DNA of 64,000 bases from Chryseobacterium herbae (GTDB lineage Bacteria; Bacteroidota; Bacteroidia; Flavobacteriales; Weeksellaceae), in the NCBI RefSeq assembly GCF_025154075.1, contig NZ_JAOAMU010000004.1, forward strand, positions 310,001 to 374,000, given 5' to 3'. Positions 46,213-55,030 of the stretch are shown piece by piece. The notes under the pieces were generated by a model, which saw only the letters and a list, made by a program, of their open reading frames with translations, was not told the origin of the DNA and ran no database searches. The first letter of the stretch is position 1. Each line of letters starts with the position of its first letter. A program made the translations under genes and the position numbers.

Positions 46213-47348
46213 AACCAAAACCAGTTACTTATATAATCAGCATCGTATTAGCAATCTATTATTTTGTTAGTATAAAAACCACCTATTCCCTTATTGTAGT
46301 GAATAAAGGAGGCTGGTATCTTGGAGAATGGCTGATCAACTATCAGGATGGAGGATTCAAGCGAAGAGGCTTTTTCGGTTCCCTGTTTATCGCAGTTAAT
46401 GAGATCACTAAAATTAATCTGGAGCACATCATATTCGCCTTTTTGTTCATAGTCTATACCCTATTCTTTTATTTACTGTTCAAGCTGTTCTGGAAAGAAA
46501 AAAACAATCTTCTAGTTCTTGCGCTTATGCTGCTTCCCGCAGGTTTCGGCATGATGGTCAAAGATCCTTCCATTGCATCAAAAAAAGAAATTATATTCTT
46601 TCTTTTCTACCTGATGTACATTCTTTGTCTTCGATCCAAAATCGTTGTGAAGGATTTTATCATCACCCTGTTTATTCTTATTGCTATTTTAACCCATGAA
46701 GCGGCCTACTTTTATATCCCTTTTGTAAGCTTCACTTATCTTGTGAAGACTAATGGTTTATTAGTGGATAAGATCAAAAAAATAGCCTTTTATCAACTGA
46801 TTCCAGCGACCATTGTCATGCTCATTCTTTATCAATTCGGGATCAGTATCAATACAGAAAATTCCGTATTATTTTTAAAGAACCACGGATTGATCCTGGA
46901 TGAATTGGGCATTTATGAGTACGATACAAATTATAATGTTTTAGATTTTTACAAACAAAATATATACAGTTATCAGACCTATATAATTAGCATACTGATT
47001 GCTGCCTTTACTTTTTATGTCTACTGCAGACTGAATAAAGTGAAGATCAGCGCTCTGTTTATAGTGATACAAACCGCTTTTTTAATTCCCTTATTTTATC
47101 TTGCTCTGGATTGGGGAAGATGGATCAATATCTTCTTTTCCCTGCTGACTATATTTATTGTTACCGACCAGAAATCGATCCTTACCCGGAAACAGGAAAT
47201 CATGACCTTCCTGTTGATCCTTTTTAATCTTTCGTGGACGATGATGCTGAAGACCGAAGGCTTTTTAACATTCCCAGCTCTTGACGCTTTACTTAAGAAA
47301 GTCTATTATTTTATATACTACAAAATTCATAATATATTTATCAATTAA
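46209..47348 (+). CDS. polytopic membrane protein, second of a tandem pair
   Basis: The 379-residue protein is alignable over its whole length with the preceding one: LGEWLINYQDGGFKRRG, KKEIIFFLFYLMY, LCLRSKIVVKDF, HEAAYFY, DWGRWINIFFSLLT. It starts within the stop codon of its partner (ATGA). The strict conservation of Arg, Asp, His and Trp residues in loops suggests both copies are active enzymes. Function is unknown, perhaps glycan polymerisation or side-chain addition. Confidence 0.7.
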   Translation: MKPKPVTYIISIVLAIYYFVSIKTTYSLIVVNKGGWYLGEWLINYQDGGFKRRGFFGSLFIAVNEITKINLEHIIFAFLFIVYTLFFYLLFKLFWKEKNNLLVLALMLLPAGFGMMVKDPSIASKKEIIFFLFYLMYILCLRSKIVVKDFIITLFILIAILTHEAAYFYIPFVSFTYLVKTNGLLVDKIKKIAFYQLIPATIVMLILYQFGISINTENSVLFLKNHGLILDELGIYEYDTNYNVLDFYKQNIYSYQTYIISILIAAFTFYVYCRLNKVKISALFIVIQTAFLIPLFYLALDWGRWINIFFSLLTIFIVTDQKSILTRKQEIMTFLLILFNLSWTMMLKTEGFLTFPALDALLKKVYYFIYYKIHNIFIN

Positions 47349-47355
47349 TGCCTGT

Positions 47356-48285
47356 ATGAAAATACCTGAAATCCATATCATCATCGTCACCTACAATGCC
47401 ATGAAATGGGCAGAACGCTGCTTTACGAGCCTAAGAAAATCTTCGGTTCCTGTAAAATGCATCGTGGTAGATAACGGATCTGTGGATGGCACTCAGGAAT
47501 ACATCAGAAATAATTTTCCTGAAGTAGATTTCACCCAGTCTGAAACCAATATGGGTTTTGGAAAAGCCAATAATATAGGCATCGAAAAAGCATACAAAAA
47601 CGAAGCAGATTTCTTTTACCTGATGAATCAGGACGCTTGGCTGTATGAAGACAGTATGGAAAAAATGCTGGAAGTATTCCACAACCATCCCCATCAGGAA
47701 GAAGTGGGAATCATAAGCCCCGTCCATATAGACGGCACAGAAAAATACCTGGATATTTTCCTGGATCAGTATATTGCTAAGAACTACGAAAAGACCAGGA
47801 TGATCTCAGATCTGTATTTTCAGACGCTGAAGCCCTGGTATGAGATTAATTTCATCAATGCTGCACACTGGCTTCTCCCAAGAAAGACAATAGAATCTGT
47901 AGGTGGATTCAATCCCTATTTTTTCCATTACGGAGAAGATGACGAATATGTCAACCGGGTGCATTTTCACAACATGAAAGTGATTTTGGTTCCCGGCAGT
48001 AAAGTAGTGCACGACGGTGTTCAACTGCTTCATAAAATAGATTTTACAAAGTTTGAAGATGTAAGAATAGAGATCAATGCTATGAATCCCAACCTTCCCA
48101 ATGGTCTTCAGCTTGAAAAAAAATCTCTTAAACAGAGCATGCTTAAAAATATCATCACCGGAAACTTTGACACCTATAAAAAGTTGTCAAAAAAGTATAA
48201 GAAAATCTCTTCGGACAGTGCAAAATTAAGCAGTTTCAGAAATCAGGTAATGCAGAAAGGTCCGGCTTTTCTTAATCTGTCGTAA
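47356..48285 (+). CDS. family 2 glycosyltransferase, rhamnosyltransferase-like
   Basis: The 309-residue protein has IHIIIVTYNAMKWAERC, VVDNGSVDGTQEYI, GFGKANNIGIEKA and MNQDAW. It is a paralog of the gene at 42348-43304, with which it also shares the ending GPAFLNL/GQHPFLNL. The ATG at 47356 begins the conserved N terminus; a longer frame from 47281 would overlap the membrane protein gene. Confidence 0.9.
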   Translation: MKIPEIHIIIVTYNAMKWAERCFTSLRKSSVPVKCIVVDNGSVDGTQEYIRNNFPEVDFTQSETNMGFGKANNIGIEKAYKNEADFFYLMNQDAWLYEDSMEKMLEVFHNHPHQEEVGIISPVHIDGTEKYLDIFLDQYIAKNYEKTRMISDLYFQTLKPWYEINFINAAHWLLPRKTIESVGGFNPYFFHYGEDDEYVNRVHFHNMKVILVPGSKVVHDGVQLLHKIDFTKFEDVRIEINAMNPNLPNGLQLEKKSLKQSMLKNIITGNFDTYKKLSKKYKKISSDSAKLSSFRNQVMQKGPAFLNLS

Positions 48286-48332
48286 ATTAGCCTGAACATA
48301 AACGAAAAATAAATGATGAAAAATAGAATATT

Positions 48333-50129
48333 ATGTGTGGAATAGCAGGAATCATAAGCAGTAACGCCAGAAACTATCAGGAGGAAATCCGGAAAATGAC
48401 TGATTCTATGATACATCGCGGTCCCGATTCTTCGCATTATGAATTTTATGACCATGCAGCTTTGGGCCACCGCAGACTTTCCATTATCGATCTTTCTGAA
48501 AATGGAAAACAGCCCATGTTCTCAAGCACCAAAAATGAATGTATTGTCCTGAACGGTGAGATCTACGGTTATCAGGATATCAAGAAAAAATACGGGGAAT
48601 ATCCTTTTCACGGAGGTTCAGACACCGAAGTTATCCTGGCCATGTACCAGAGAAAGAAGGAAAACCTCATCCATGATCTTCCGGGAATGTTTGCTTTTGC
48701 CATCTGGGATAATCAGCAACAACAACTTTTCTGCGCCAGAGACCGATTCGGAGAAAAACCGTTTTATTATGCAATAGGAAACAATAATGAATTTATTTTT
48801 GCATCAGAAATCAAAGCTATTCTGGCCTCAGGATTAATACAGCCTAAAGTAAGTTCCGAAGCCCTCTCCCACTATCTTCAGTACGGATATGTAAGCACCT
48901 ACCAGAGTATTTACAGTAATATTTTCACCCTTCCGCCTGCTCACCAGCTGGTCTGGAAAGATGGAAAAATTACGGTTTCCCGCTACTACAGTCTTCCGGC
49001 AAAAGACAGAACCTTAAGTCTTTCTGATGCTAAAGAAGAATTTCAGTATCTGCTGAAAAATGCAGTAAAAAAACAGCTTATTGCCGATGTAGAAGTCGGA
49101 AGTTTCCTGAGCGGAGGCCTGGATTCTTCATCGATAGTCGCTTTGGTAGACGAATTTCTGCCTCATCAGACAACGATCAGCTTTGGATATGACCATAAAG
49201 ACAATGAGCTGAAATATGCCAAAGAAATTGCCGATAAATACCATACCAACCATATAGAAGTTCACGAAAAAAAAGAAGACCTTGTTGCCTCTCTGCTGAA
49301 GATCTCACCGTTTTTTGATGAACCTTTTGCCGATGCCTCATTTATCCCGCATTACGAAATCTGTAAATACGCCAGACAAAATCTGACCGTGGTTTTATCA
49401 GGAGATGTAGGCGATGAACTCTTCGGTGGATACCATTTCTATACCGTTGAAAATAAATTAAAAAAGCATTTCAGTTATAAAAATATAGTGGCTCAGTTTG
49501 GTCTGAATCTTTATCAAAAACTAAGACAGACGTCCTATCTGACACAGAAAAACTTACAGCATCCCTCAATCATGGACTTTCACCTGAATGAAGTGAGAAA
49601 TGCATTTAACAAAAAAGAACGCGATCTTCTGGGGGTTAAAGCCAATTATCTTCAGGAATACAGTTTTACCCCTGATTCTGATTCTCTTAATGACATCATG
49701 AGAGTGGATCTGGAAAATTATGTTCCCGCCAATATGATGGTAAAATCAGACAGAATGGCGATGGCCAATTCACTGGAAGTAAGAACGCCGTTTCTGGACC
49801 TGGATTTTGCAGAATTCTGTATCCAACTTCCGGATCAACTCAAACTGGACGAGAAAAATGACAAAATCATTCTTCGTGAAGCCATGGGATCTTACTGGAC
49901 GGAAACCATCAGAAAACGTCATAAACAGGGATTTGGATTAGGAGTAAAAAATTGGTTTGCAGAAGAAAACCTGATGAATCTTTCCAACGATCTGCTTCAT
50001 AACCCCAATCATAAAGTGTTTAATTTCATTGATTATAAAGCCACCCAGCAATTCCTGAATAAGGATGAAAAACACTGGAACCTTTTGCAGCTTGCCCTTT
50101 GGGCGGATAATAATCAATCTGTTTTATAA
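48333..50129 (+). CDS. asnB: asparagine synthase (glutamine-hydrolysing) family amidotransferase
   Basis: The 598-residue protein has the N-terminal Ntn glutaminase domain beginning MCGIAGI with the nucleophile Cys2, MIHRGPDSS, and LGHRRLSIIDLS. The C-terminal synthetase domain has the ATP-pyrophosphatase motif SFLSGGLDSSS. The cellular AsnB makes asparagine, but copies within polysaccharide loci often amidate sugar carboxyl groups. Since ugd supplies UDP-glucuronate in this locus, amidation of a uronic acid is a plausible job here. Confidence 0.9.
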   Translation: MCGIAGIISSNARNYQEEIRKMTDSMIHRGPDSSHYEFYDHAALGHRRLSIIDLSENGKQPMFSSTKNECIVLNGEIYGYQDIKKKYGEYPFHGGSDTEVILAMYQRKKENLIHDLPGMFAFAIWDNQQQQLFCARDRFGEKPFYYAIGNNNEFIFASEIKAILASGLIQPKVSSEALSHYLQYGYVSTYQSIYSNIFTLPPAHQLVWKDGKITVSRYYSLPAKDRTLSLSDAKEEFQYLLKNAVKKQLIADVEVGSFLSGGLDSSSIVALVDEFLPHQTTISFGYDHKDNELKYAKEIADKYHTNHIEVHEKKEDLVASLLKISPFFDEPFADASFIPHYEICKYARQNLTVVLSGDVGDELFGGYHFYTVENKLKKHFSYKNIVAQFGLNLYQKLRQTSYLTQKNLQHPSIMDFHLNEVRNAFNKKERDLLGVKANYLQEYSFTPDSDSLNDIMRVDLENYVPANMMVKSDRMAMANSLEVRTPFLDLDFAEFCIQLPDQLKLDEKNDKIILREAMGSYWTETIRKRHKQGFGLGVKNWFAEENLMNLSNDLLHNPNHKVFNFIDYKATQQFLNKDEKHWNLLQLALWADNNQSVL

Positions 50130-50137
50130 TATTTACA

Positions 50138-51076
50138 ATGATTGAAATCTCTGTTATCATACCTGTTTACAACGCTGCCGAATTTTTGGAAAAGGCCGTT
50201 CATTCTGCCTCACAATTTGACGAAGTAAAAGAAATCATTCTGGCTGAAGACCAATCTACAGATCATTCATTAGAAATCTGCAGAAGGCTGGCTGCGGAAA
50301 TCTCTAAAGTAAAACTCTTTCAGCATCCTAATGGAGAAAATCGTGGTGCCGGTGCCTCAAGAAATCTGGGTATCGATCATGCTACCTCTGAATTTATAGC
50401 ATTCCTCGATGCTGATGATTATTACCTTCCCAATAGATTTGAAGCGGAAAAAGAGCTTTTCAAGGATCCAAAAACTGAAGGCGTTTTTGGCGCGATCGGT
50501 ACAGAATATTTAACCGAAAAAGGGAAACAGGAATTCGAGTCTAAATTCAAGGAAATTTCTTTAAGTACGGTGGAATATCCGGCGGAAGGAGAAGAGGTTT
50601 TCAGGGGACTTTTAAGTTTAACACCTAAAACTTTCGGTACATCATTCCACCTGAATTCACTTACTGTCAGAACAGATTCTCTGAAGCGCAATACTATCCG
50701 CTTTAATGAATCTCTCCGTGTTCATCAGGATTCGGAGCTGATCATCAGGTTGGCTTATCATTGCCACCTGAAAACCGGCATTATCGATAAAGCTATTGCC
50801 ATAAGGGGAATTCATGATGACAACAGAATTACAAAAATCATAAAATACACCCCTCAATATAACCAGAGACAGTTGCTTTTCTGGAAATCCATGAATGACT
50901 GGGCTGTTTCTCAACAGATCGCTCCTGAATACAGAAAGAGAATTTATTTAATTTATAAATCATTTGACTTGTCTTTGAAAAAAGGACTGGCCAAATATGG
51001 AAGCATTTTTCTGGAAACATTAAAAAACCCGGACATACTAAAGACGAAATACCGCTTCACTTACTACAACAGATAA
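50138..51076 (+). CDS. family 2 glycosyltransferase (paralog array, copy 1)
   Basis: The 312-residue protein has ISVIIPVYNAAEFLEKAVHS, AEDQSTDHS, ASRNLGID and the metal site FLDADDYYLPNRF. It is the first of four paralogs (starts 50138, 51079, 53057 and 54089) and is closest to copy 2, with which it shares AIGTE, LT, KGK and the block VHQDSELIIRLAYHCHLK. It is soluble; specificity is unknown. Confidence 0.92.
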   Translation: MIEISVIIPVYNAAEFLEKAVHSASQFDEVKEIILAEDQSTDHSLEICRRLAAEISKVKLFQHPNGENRGAGASRNLGIDHATSEFIAFLDADDYYLPNRFEAEKELFKDPKTEGVFGAIGTEYLTEKGKQEFESKFKEISLSTVEYPAEGEEVFRGLLSLTPKTFGTSFHLNSLTVRTDSLKRNTIRFNESLRVHQDSELIIRLAYHCHLKTGIIDKAIAIRGIHDDNRITKIIKYTPQYNQRQLLFWKSMNDWAVSQQIAPEYRKRIYLIYKSFDLSLKKGLAKYGSIFLETLKNPDILKTKYRFTYYNR

Positions 51077-51078
51077 CC

Positions 51079-52023
51079 ATGGAAATCTCAGTAATCATTC
51101 CTGTATACAACGCGGAAAAATACATTTCCAAAGCCGTGGAGTCCGCCCTGCAGCTGGAGGAAGTAAAGGAAGTGATCCTTATTGAGGACCAGTCTCCGGA
51201 CAATGCGCTTTCAGTATGCCGGGAACTTGCTCAGCAATATGAAAGGGTAAAACTTTTCCAGCATCCGGACAAAGGCAACCATGGTGCAGGAGCCAGCAGA
51301 AACCTTGGTATTGAAAAAGCGACCGGTGATTTCATTGCATTCCTGGATGCCGATGATTATTTTCTTCCCAACAGGTTCAATGTGGAGGGAGAACTTTTTA
51401 ACGACCCTAAAGTAGAAGGTATATTCAATGCCATCGGTACTGAATTTTTAACAGATAAAGGCAAAGAAGAATTTCTATCCAATATCAATGACACCTATCT
51501 GCTGACCGTCAATTATCCTGCGGAAGGTCCTGAAGTTTTTAAAGGATTATTGGGCCAGACTCCAAAAGTATTCGGCACCTTTTTCACGCTGGATGCCCTT
51601 ACGGTGAGAGCGTCTGCCCTTGAGAAAAGCGGTTTAAAATTCAACGAAGATTTACGTGTTCATCAGGATTCGGATTTTATTATCAAGCTGGCCTATCACT
51701 GCTATTTAAAAGCCGGAACTATAGATAAAGCTGTCGCGATAAGAGGTATTCATGATGACAACAGGATTACCAAGATCAAAAAATATTCACCGCAGTATAA
51801 TCAGAGACAGTTTCTTTTCTGGAACTCGCTTTATCAGTGGTCTCAGGTCAACGCATTGGACCAGGATGCAAAACAACATATCAGCCTGCAAAAAAAAGCT
51901 TTTGAGCTTTCTGTAAAAAAAGGATTTTCCAAAGCGAAGACTCTTTTTGCCGCCATTTTTAAAGATCCCAACATTCTGAAAACCAAATACAGATTTACTT
52001 ACACGAATCATGAAACTCAATAA
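51079..52023 (+). CDS. family 2 glycosyltransferase (paralog array, copy 2)
   Basis: The 314-residue protein has ISVIIPVYNAEKYISKAVES, IEDQSPDNA, GAGASRNLGIEKATGDF and FLDADDYFLPNRF. It starts 2 nt after copy 1 and shares AIRGIHDDNRITKI with it. Its 3' end overlaps the acyltransferase gene by 14 nt. Confidence 0.92.
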   Translation: MEISVIIPVYNAEKYISKAVESALQLEEVKEVILIEDQSPDNALSVCRELAQQYERVKLFQHPDKGNHGAGASRNLGIEKATGDFIAFLDADDYFLPNRFNVEGELFNDPKVEGIFNAIGTEFLTDKGKEEFLSNINDTYLLTVNYPAEGPEVFKGLLGQTPKVFGTFFTLDALTVRASALEKSGLKFNEDLRVHQDSDFIIKLAYHCYLKAGTIDKAVAIRGIHDDNRITKIKKYSPQYNQRQFLFWNSLYQWSQVNALDQDAKQHISLQKKAFELSVKKGFSKAKTLFAAIFKDPNILKTKYRFTYTNHETQ

Positions 52024-53008
52024 TTTACAAATATTAAGAGGCATATCTGCTCTGCTGGTGTGCTGTTTTCACTTCAGAGAATATATCAATTTTGAAGATT
52101 TTCCCCTTGGTGATATTCTGTTCAGAAAAGGAAGTATTGGGGTGAGTATCTTTTTTGTGATCAGCGGGTTTATCATGGCGTTTACCACCTTAAAAAAAGA
52201 TTTCAGTATCAATACTTCAAAGGAAATCAAGTTATTCTACAAACGAAGAATCATCAGGATTGTACCCCTTTATTTTCTGCTCTCAGCAGGATGGATGGTC
52301 ATTGGAGGAACGCTGATGTACTATTTTCATGGTGAAGGTCTAAAAAGGTTTATCCATTCCGTTTTATTTCTTCCCCAAAAGGACACGTTCCCTGTACTCT
52401 ACCTGGGATGGTCCCTGAATTATGAAATGTTTTTTTACCTGATATTCGGTCTATCCCTGTTCTTCAAAAAAAACAGATATATTTTTATTTCCCTATTCTT
52501 CATCGCCACCTATATAGCAGGACTTTTATTCCCCACTGAAAATGCTTATCTGAAGATGGTTTCCAGTCACCTCAACTTATATTTTGTGGTGGGAATTCTG
52601 TTTGCCCTTTTACTGGATAAAATTTCTATCAGTAAAATGTGGGCTCTGGTATTGTGTACCGGGGGTATCCTTTTATTTTCAGCATTCTTCTTTGATTTTA
52701 TAGCCATATCAGACAGTGTATTGGTATTATTTGTTGTATCTTTATTCGTGTTATCGTTTTTACTGTTGGATTACACGCTCCACTTCAAAGGGAACAGATT
52801 GCTTATTTTTTTAGGTGATATTTCCTATTCCCTGTATCTTTCACACCCTTTTGTAGAGCTGTTTTTCAGACGATTTAAGGTAGAAGGATATCTCAATATC
52901 CCCTATTTTGTATTAAAATTGATTGTTGTCATCGGCGTTGCCGCATTTTTTTATTATTTTGTAGAGAAAAAAATAACTGAGTATTTAAAGCTTAAACTAA
53001 AAGCTTAG
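52010..53008 (+). CDS. OafA/YrhL-type membrane acyltransferase (acyltransferase 3 family)
   Basis: The 332-residue protein has about ten membrane segments and the N-terminal family motif LRGISALLVCCFHFREY, with the conserved Arg and His. These enzymes transfer acetyl or other acyl groups to surface sugars. The gene lies within the glycosyltransferase paralog array, between copies 2 and 3, and overlaps copy 2 by 14 nt. Confidence 0.9.
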   Translation: MKLNNLQILRGISALLVCCFHFREYINFEDFPLGDILFRKGSIGVSIFFVISGFIMAFTTLKKDFSINTSKEIKLFYKRRIIRIVPLYFLLSAGWMVIGGTLMYYFHGEGLKRFIHSVLFLPQKDTFPVLYLGWSLNYEMFFYLIFGLSLFFKKNRYIFISLFFIATYIAGLLFPTENAYLKMVSSHLNLYFVVGILFALLLDKISISKMWALVLCTGGILLFSAFFFDFIAISDSVLVLFVVSLFVLSFLLLDYTLHFKGNRLLIFLGDISYSLYLSHPFVELFFRRFKVEGYLNIPYFVLKLIVVIGVAAFFYYFVEKKITEYLKLKLKA

Positions 53009-53056
53009 CATCAAGTAATATCCCAAAAAACACAAATTTTATTTTAACTGTTCCCA

Positions 53057-54001
53057 ATGAAAGTATCAGTAATTATTCCCGTATACAATGCGGAGAAATT
53101 TGTGTCTCATGCTGTAGAATCGGCACTTCAGTTTGAAGAAGTTGATGAAGTTATCCTGATTGAGGACCAATCTCCCGACAACGCATTGCAGGTCTGCCAA
53201 CAACTGGCTGAAAAACACGAAAGAGTCAAGCTTTATCAACATCCGGACAAACGTAATCATGGTGCCTCAAGCAGCAGAAATTTAGGTATCGAAAAAGCTA
53301 CCGGAGATTTCATCGCTTTTTTAGATGCTGATGACTATTACCTTCCCAACCGTTTCGATGCGGAAAAAGAACTTTTCAAAAATCCCAAAGTGGAAGGTGT
53401 TTATGGTGCTCTGGGAGTACACTATTATTCTGAAAAAGCCAAGGAACAATATTACAGGATATTCAGGGACAAACTAACTACGGTTTACAAGAAACACCCC
53501 CCGAAAGATCTGTTTTTCGGACAACTCCATATGCTGGGAACATTTGGCCTGTTCAGCATTGATACTTTGACCCTCCGTAGGGAACCTTTAATGAAAAAAA
53601 TGGAGGTGCTTTTCAAAAGCCATTTAAGACTTCATGAAGATACCGAGTTTCTTTTCCGCCTGTCATACTACCTTGATCTGTATCCCGGAAGCATTGACAA
53701 AGCAGTTGCTATACGGGGCGTACACGAACATAACAGAATCACTAAAGTAGATACGCGAGTCATAGATCCTGCTATTTCCAGGGCTTTATTATGGAATGAA
53801 ATCTACCAGTGGGCTCAAGCAGAAGATACGGTTCCCGAAAAAGCAGTCACTCACATCAGAAGAATGCACCGAAGTTTTGAAATAGCCAAAGCTCCCAGAT
53901 TAAAAAAATGGGGAATGGTCGCTAAATATCTGGTCACCGATTACAGAAGTATCAGATCGGGGCTATATAATATCAACTTCAAACGCTCTCTAATTTCTTA
54001 A
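53057..54001 (+). CDS. family 2 glycosyltransferase (paralog array, copy 3)
   Basis: The 314-residue protein has VSVIIPVYNAEKFVSHAVES, IEDQSPDNA and FLDADDYYLPNRF. It is closest to copy 4: both have YGALGVHYY, EKAKEQYY, a KHPPKD or RHPPKD segment, and GLFSID followed by RREP. It lies 48 nt after the acyltransferase. Confidence 0.92.
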   Translation: MKVSVIIPVYNAEKFVSHAVESALQFEEVDEVILIEDQSPDNALQVCQQLAEKHERVKLYQHPDKRNHGASSSRNLGIEKATGDFIAFLDADDYYLPNRFDAEKELFKNPKVEGVYGALGVHYYSEKAKEQYYRIFRDKLTTVYKKHPPKDLFFGQLHMLGTFGLFSIDTLTLRREPLMKKMEVLFKSHLRLHEDTEFLFRLSYYLDLYPGSIDKAVAIRGVHEHNRITKVDTRVIDPAISRALLWNEIYQWAQAEDTVPEKAVTHIRRMHRSFEIAKAPRLKKWGMVAKYLVTDYRSIRSGLYNINFKRSLIS

Positions 54002-54060
54002 CATAATAAAAATTCCGTAACTGCATGGAATTAAAACACCTATAAAATTTCAGACTTCAC

Positions 54061-54068
54061 TATATTTG
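54061..54068 (+). promoter_or_regulatory. possible -7 promoter element before glycosyltransferase copy 4
   Basis: TATATTTG fits TAnnTTTG 20 nt before the ATG, in an 87-nt gap that is long for this operon. No TTG is found at the usual distance. Confidence 0.4.
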
Positions 54069-54088
54069 TTGTTGCTTATTTTAAAAAC

Positions 54089-55030
54089 ATGAAAATCTCA
54101 GTAATCGTGCCTGTTTATAATGCTGAAAGATTTGTTTCCCAAGCCGTAGAATCTGCGCTTCAGTTCGATGATGTGTATGAAGTTATTCTGGTAGAGGATC
54201 AATCTCCTGACAATGCCCTGGAGGTATGTCAGCAGCTTGCTGAAAAGCATGACAGGGTGCGTCTTTACCAGCATCCGGACAAAGGCAACCATGGAGCGGG
54301 ACCCAGCAGAAATCTGGGAATAGAAAAATCTACCGGAGATTTCATTGCGTTCCTTGATGCCGATGACTACTTTCTCCCGAACCGTTTCGATGCAGAAAAG
54401 GAACTTTTTAAAAACCCTGATGTAGAAGGTGTTTATGGAGCTCTCGGAGTACATTATTATACCGAAAAAGCTAAAGAACAGTATTATTCGTTGTTTGAAG
54501 ATAAGCTTGCCACGGTTTACAAAAGACACCCCCCGAAAGATGTTTTTCTCGGCCAGATCCATATGTTGGGAAGCTTTGGACTTTTCAGCATTGATGCGCT
54601 TACCATCCGTAGGGAACCGATGATGAGAAAAATGGAGGTCTTATTCCGAACGACTTTAAGGCTTCACCAGGACACTGATTTTCTTTTCCGTCTCTCTTTC
54701 TACCTTGACCTCTATCCGGGAATTCTGGATGAGGCTGTAGCCGTAAGAGGCGTGCATGAAAATAACCGCATCACTCTGGTAGATTCAAAGAAAATAAATC
54801 CGGCAAGCACAAGGGTTATTTTATGGAAAGAAGTTGAAAACTGGGCCGCCGGTGAAAAAGGAATGCCGGACAATGTCAAACAGCACATCAGCAGAATGCA
54901 TCGCAGCTTCCAGATTGCGAATGCATCCACCGTCAATAAATGGGGCATGATCCTGAAATATCTGGTAACCGATTACAAAAGCATCCGTTCAGGACTTTAT
55001 AATATTAATTTCAGGGACCGCTTATTTTAA
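54089..55030 (+). CDS. family 2 glycosyltransferase (paralog array, copy 4)
   Basis: The 313-residue protein has ISVIVPVYNAERFVSQAVES, VEDQSPDNA, GAGPSRNLGIEKSTGDF and FLDADDYFLPNRF. It is the last gene on the plus strand. Its 3' end overlaps the 3' end of the convergent SGNH-like gene by 9 nt, so no terminator separates the two operons. Confidence 0.92.
   Translation: MKISVIVPVYNAERFVSQAVESALQFDDVYEVILVEDQSPDNALEVCQQLAEKHDRVRLYQHPDKGNHGAGPSRNLGIEKSTGDFIAFLDADDYFLPNRFDAEKELFKNPDVEGVYGALGVHYYTEKAKEQYYSLFEDKLATVYKRHPPKDVFLGQIHMLGSFGLFSIDALTIRREPMMRKMEVLFRTTLRLHQDTDFLFRLSFYLDLYPGILDEAVAVRGVHENNRITLVDSKKINPASTRVILWKEVENWAAGEKGMPDNVKQHISRMHRSFQIANASTVNKWGMILKYLVTDYKSIRSGLYNINFRDRLF

Noticed and set aside
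54098-54562. 154-residue ORF antisense to the fourth glycosyltransferase copy
   Set aside because: It mirrors the conserved GT2 coding region, has no recognisable family and no promoter.
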